NCBI GenBank assembly: GCA_015499995.1
Contig: JADNRV010000002.1
Coordinates: 186,001-250,000 of the forward strand
Source: Flammula alnicola
Taxonomy: Eukaryota > Basidiomycota > Agaricomycetes > Agaricales > Strophariaceae
Length of the DNA: 64,000 bases
Reading direction: 5' to 3'
Positions 63,508 to 64,000 of this stretch are shown here, piece after piece. The notes beneath the pieces were generated by a model. That model had not been told where the DNA came from, made no database searches, and was given only the letters and a program-made list of their open reading frames with translations. A program made the position numbers and the translations under genes. Each line of letters opens with the position of its first letter. The first letter of the stretch is position 1.

Positions 63508-64000
63508 CGCGATGCCAGTGTACAAGCCACCCTCGTCAAATTCCTAGAATCCCTGCCATGCCTTTGGAGAGGAACTTGGAAGCAGGTTGCCTCAGAAGGT
63601 TTGCGGACATTTTAGCCGCTGTGGTGGCACAATTCCTTCGACTGCATCCCAATATAGAGTCGTCTACCCTGTTTTTTTGAATACCTGACTTGGCTCACCA
63701 TGGGGTACAAGTATAGAAGATAAAATCAGCATAAATTGCTATTTGTACAACAACTGTTATCTGGTCTGTTTTAAGCTGTTTTGGGAGACCACTTACTCAA
63801 ATTCTCAAAAAATTCGAACATGGAAGGTTACATAAGCAGACATCCATTTAACTTGCTCGTTGAAGTCGACGCGTTTTGATCCAGGCAATGAAGTTGTAGA
63901 CTGGGCATGTGTGCTCAATATCAACCCGATCCTATTGCCGAGGGCCATGAAAGGGAAAGTTCCTCCCCGTCAGGTTCTCGCAACTCCTCTAAACCACCCA
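63508..64000. other. Intergenic window end
   Basis: No gene or repeat recognised downstream of the LDAH-like gene. Confidence 0.4.

Overview
This is a stretch of nuclear chromosome from a basidiomycete fungus, most likely an Agaricomycete (mushroom-forming). Coding regions are cut by many GT..AG introns of about 50-60 bp. Agaricomycete-type families appear: an F-box protein with a beta-rich C-terminal region, a Ser/Thr-rich single-pass protein, a KRE6/SKN1 glucan enzyme and a Helitron. I see no tRNA, rRNA, CRISPR array or bacterial-type feature.

Left part (1-36.4 kb) is mainly ordinary host genes: an F-box protein (-), an unrecognised 549-residue protein (-), a Ser/Arg-rich ORF beside a minisatellite, a degenerate repetitive ORF, a UBE2O-type ubiquitin-conjugating enzyme (+), KRE6/SKN1 (-), a SNAPC1-like protein (-) sharing a 141-bp promoter with the inner nuclear membrane protein Ima1 (+), a Ser/Thr-rich membrane protein (-), a membrane-anchored heparinase II/III-like protein (-), peroxisomal 3-ketoacyl-CoA thiolase (-), ceramide glucosyltransferase (+), a homeodomain protein (-), exocyst SEC3 (+), a small secreted RNase T1/N1-fold protein (+), a 737-bp non-autonomous hAT-like element with perfect ends and an 8-bp target duplication, an unrecognised 224-residue ORF (-) and a TB2/DP1/HVA22 protein (-). 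Several genes between 16.7 and 31.2 kb need one-base frame changes to match their families, while their neighbours read cleanly.

Middle part (about 36.6-58.3 kb) is a mobile region between two divergently pointing host genes. Its core is an uninterrupted 2590-codon Helitron-type protein with a Rep (HUH) domain, a Pif1-like helicase and a C-terminal USP-like cysteine peptidase-like region. Around it are two intron-rich accessory genes of unknown function on opposite strands, and downstream a six-exon Spt5-like gene (NGN and KOW segments) that closes as a 768-residue frame. Hairpins, 92-bp repeats and a truncated C2H2 finger lie in the right flank. This four-gene assembly is the best candidate for an undescribed system; I could not fix its ends.

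Right part (58.4-64 kb) returns to host genes: a Zn(II)2Cys6 transcription factor (+) whose zinc cluster is split by an 8-nt micro-exon, and a lipid-droplet-associated hydrolase-like protein (+).
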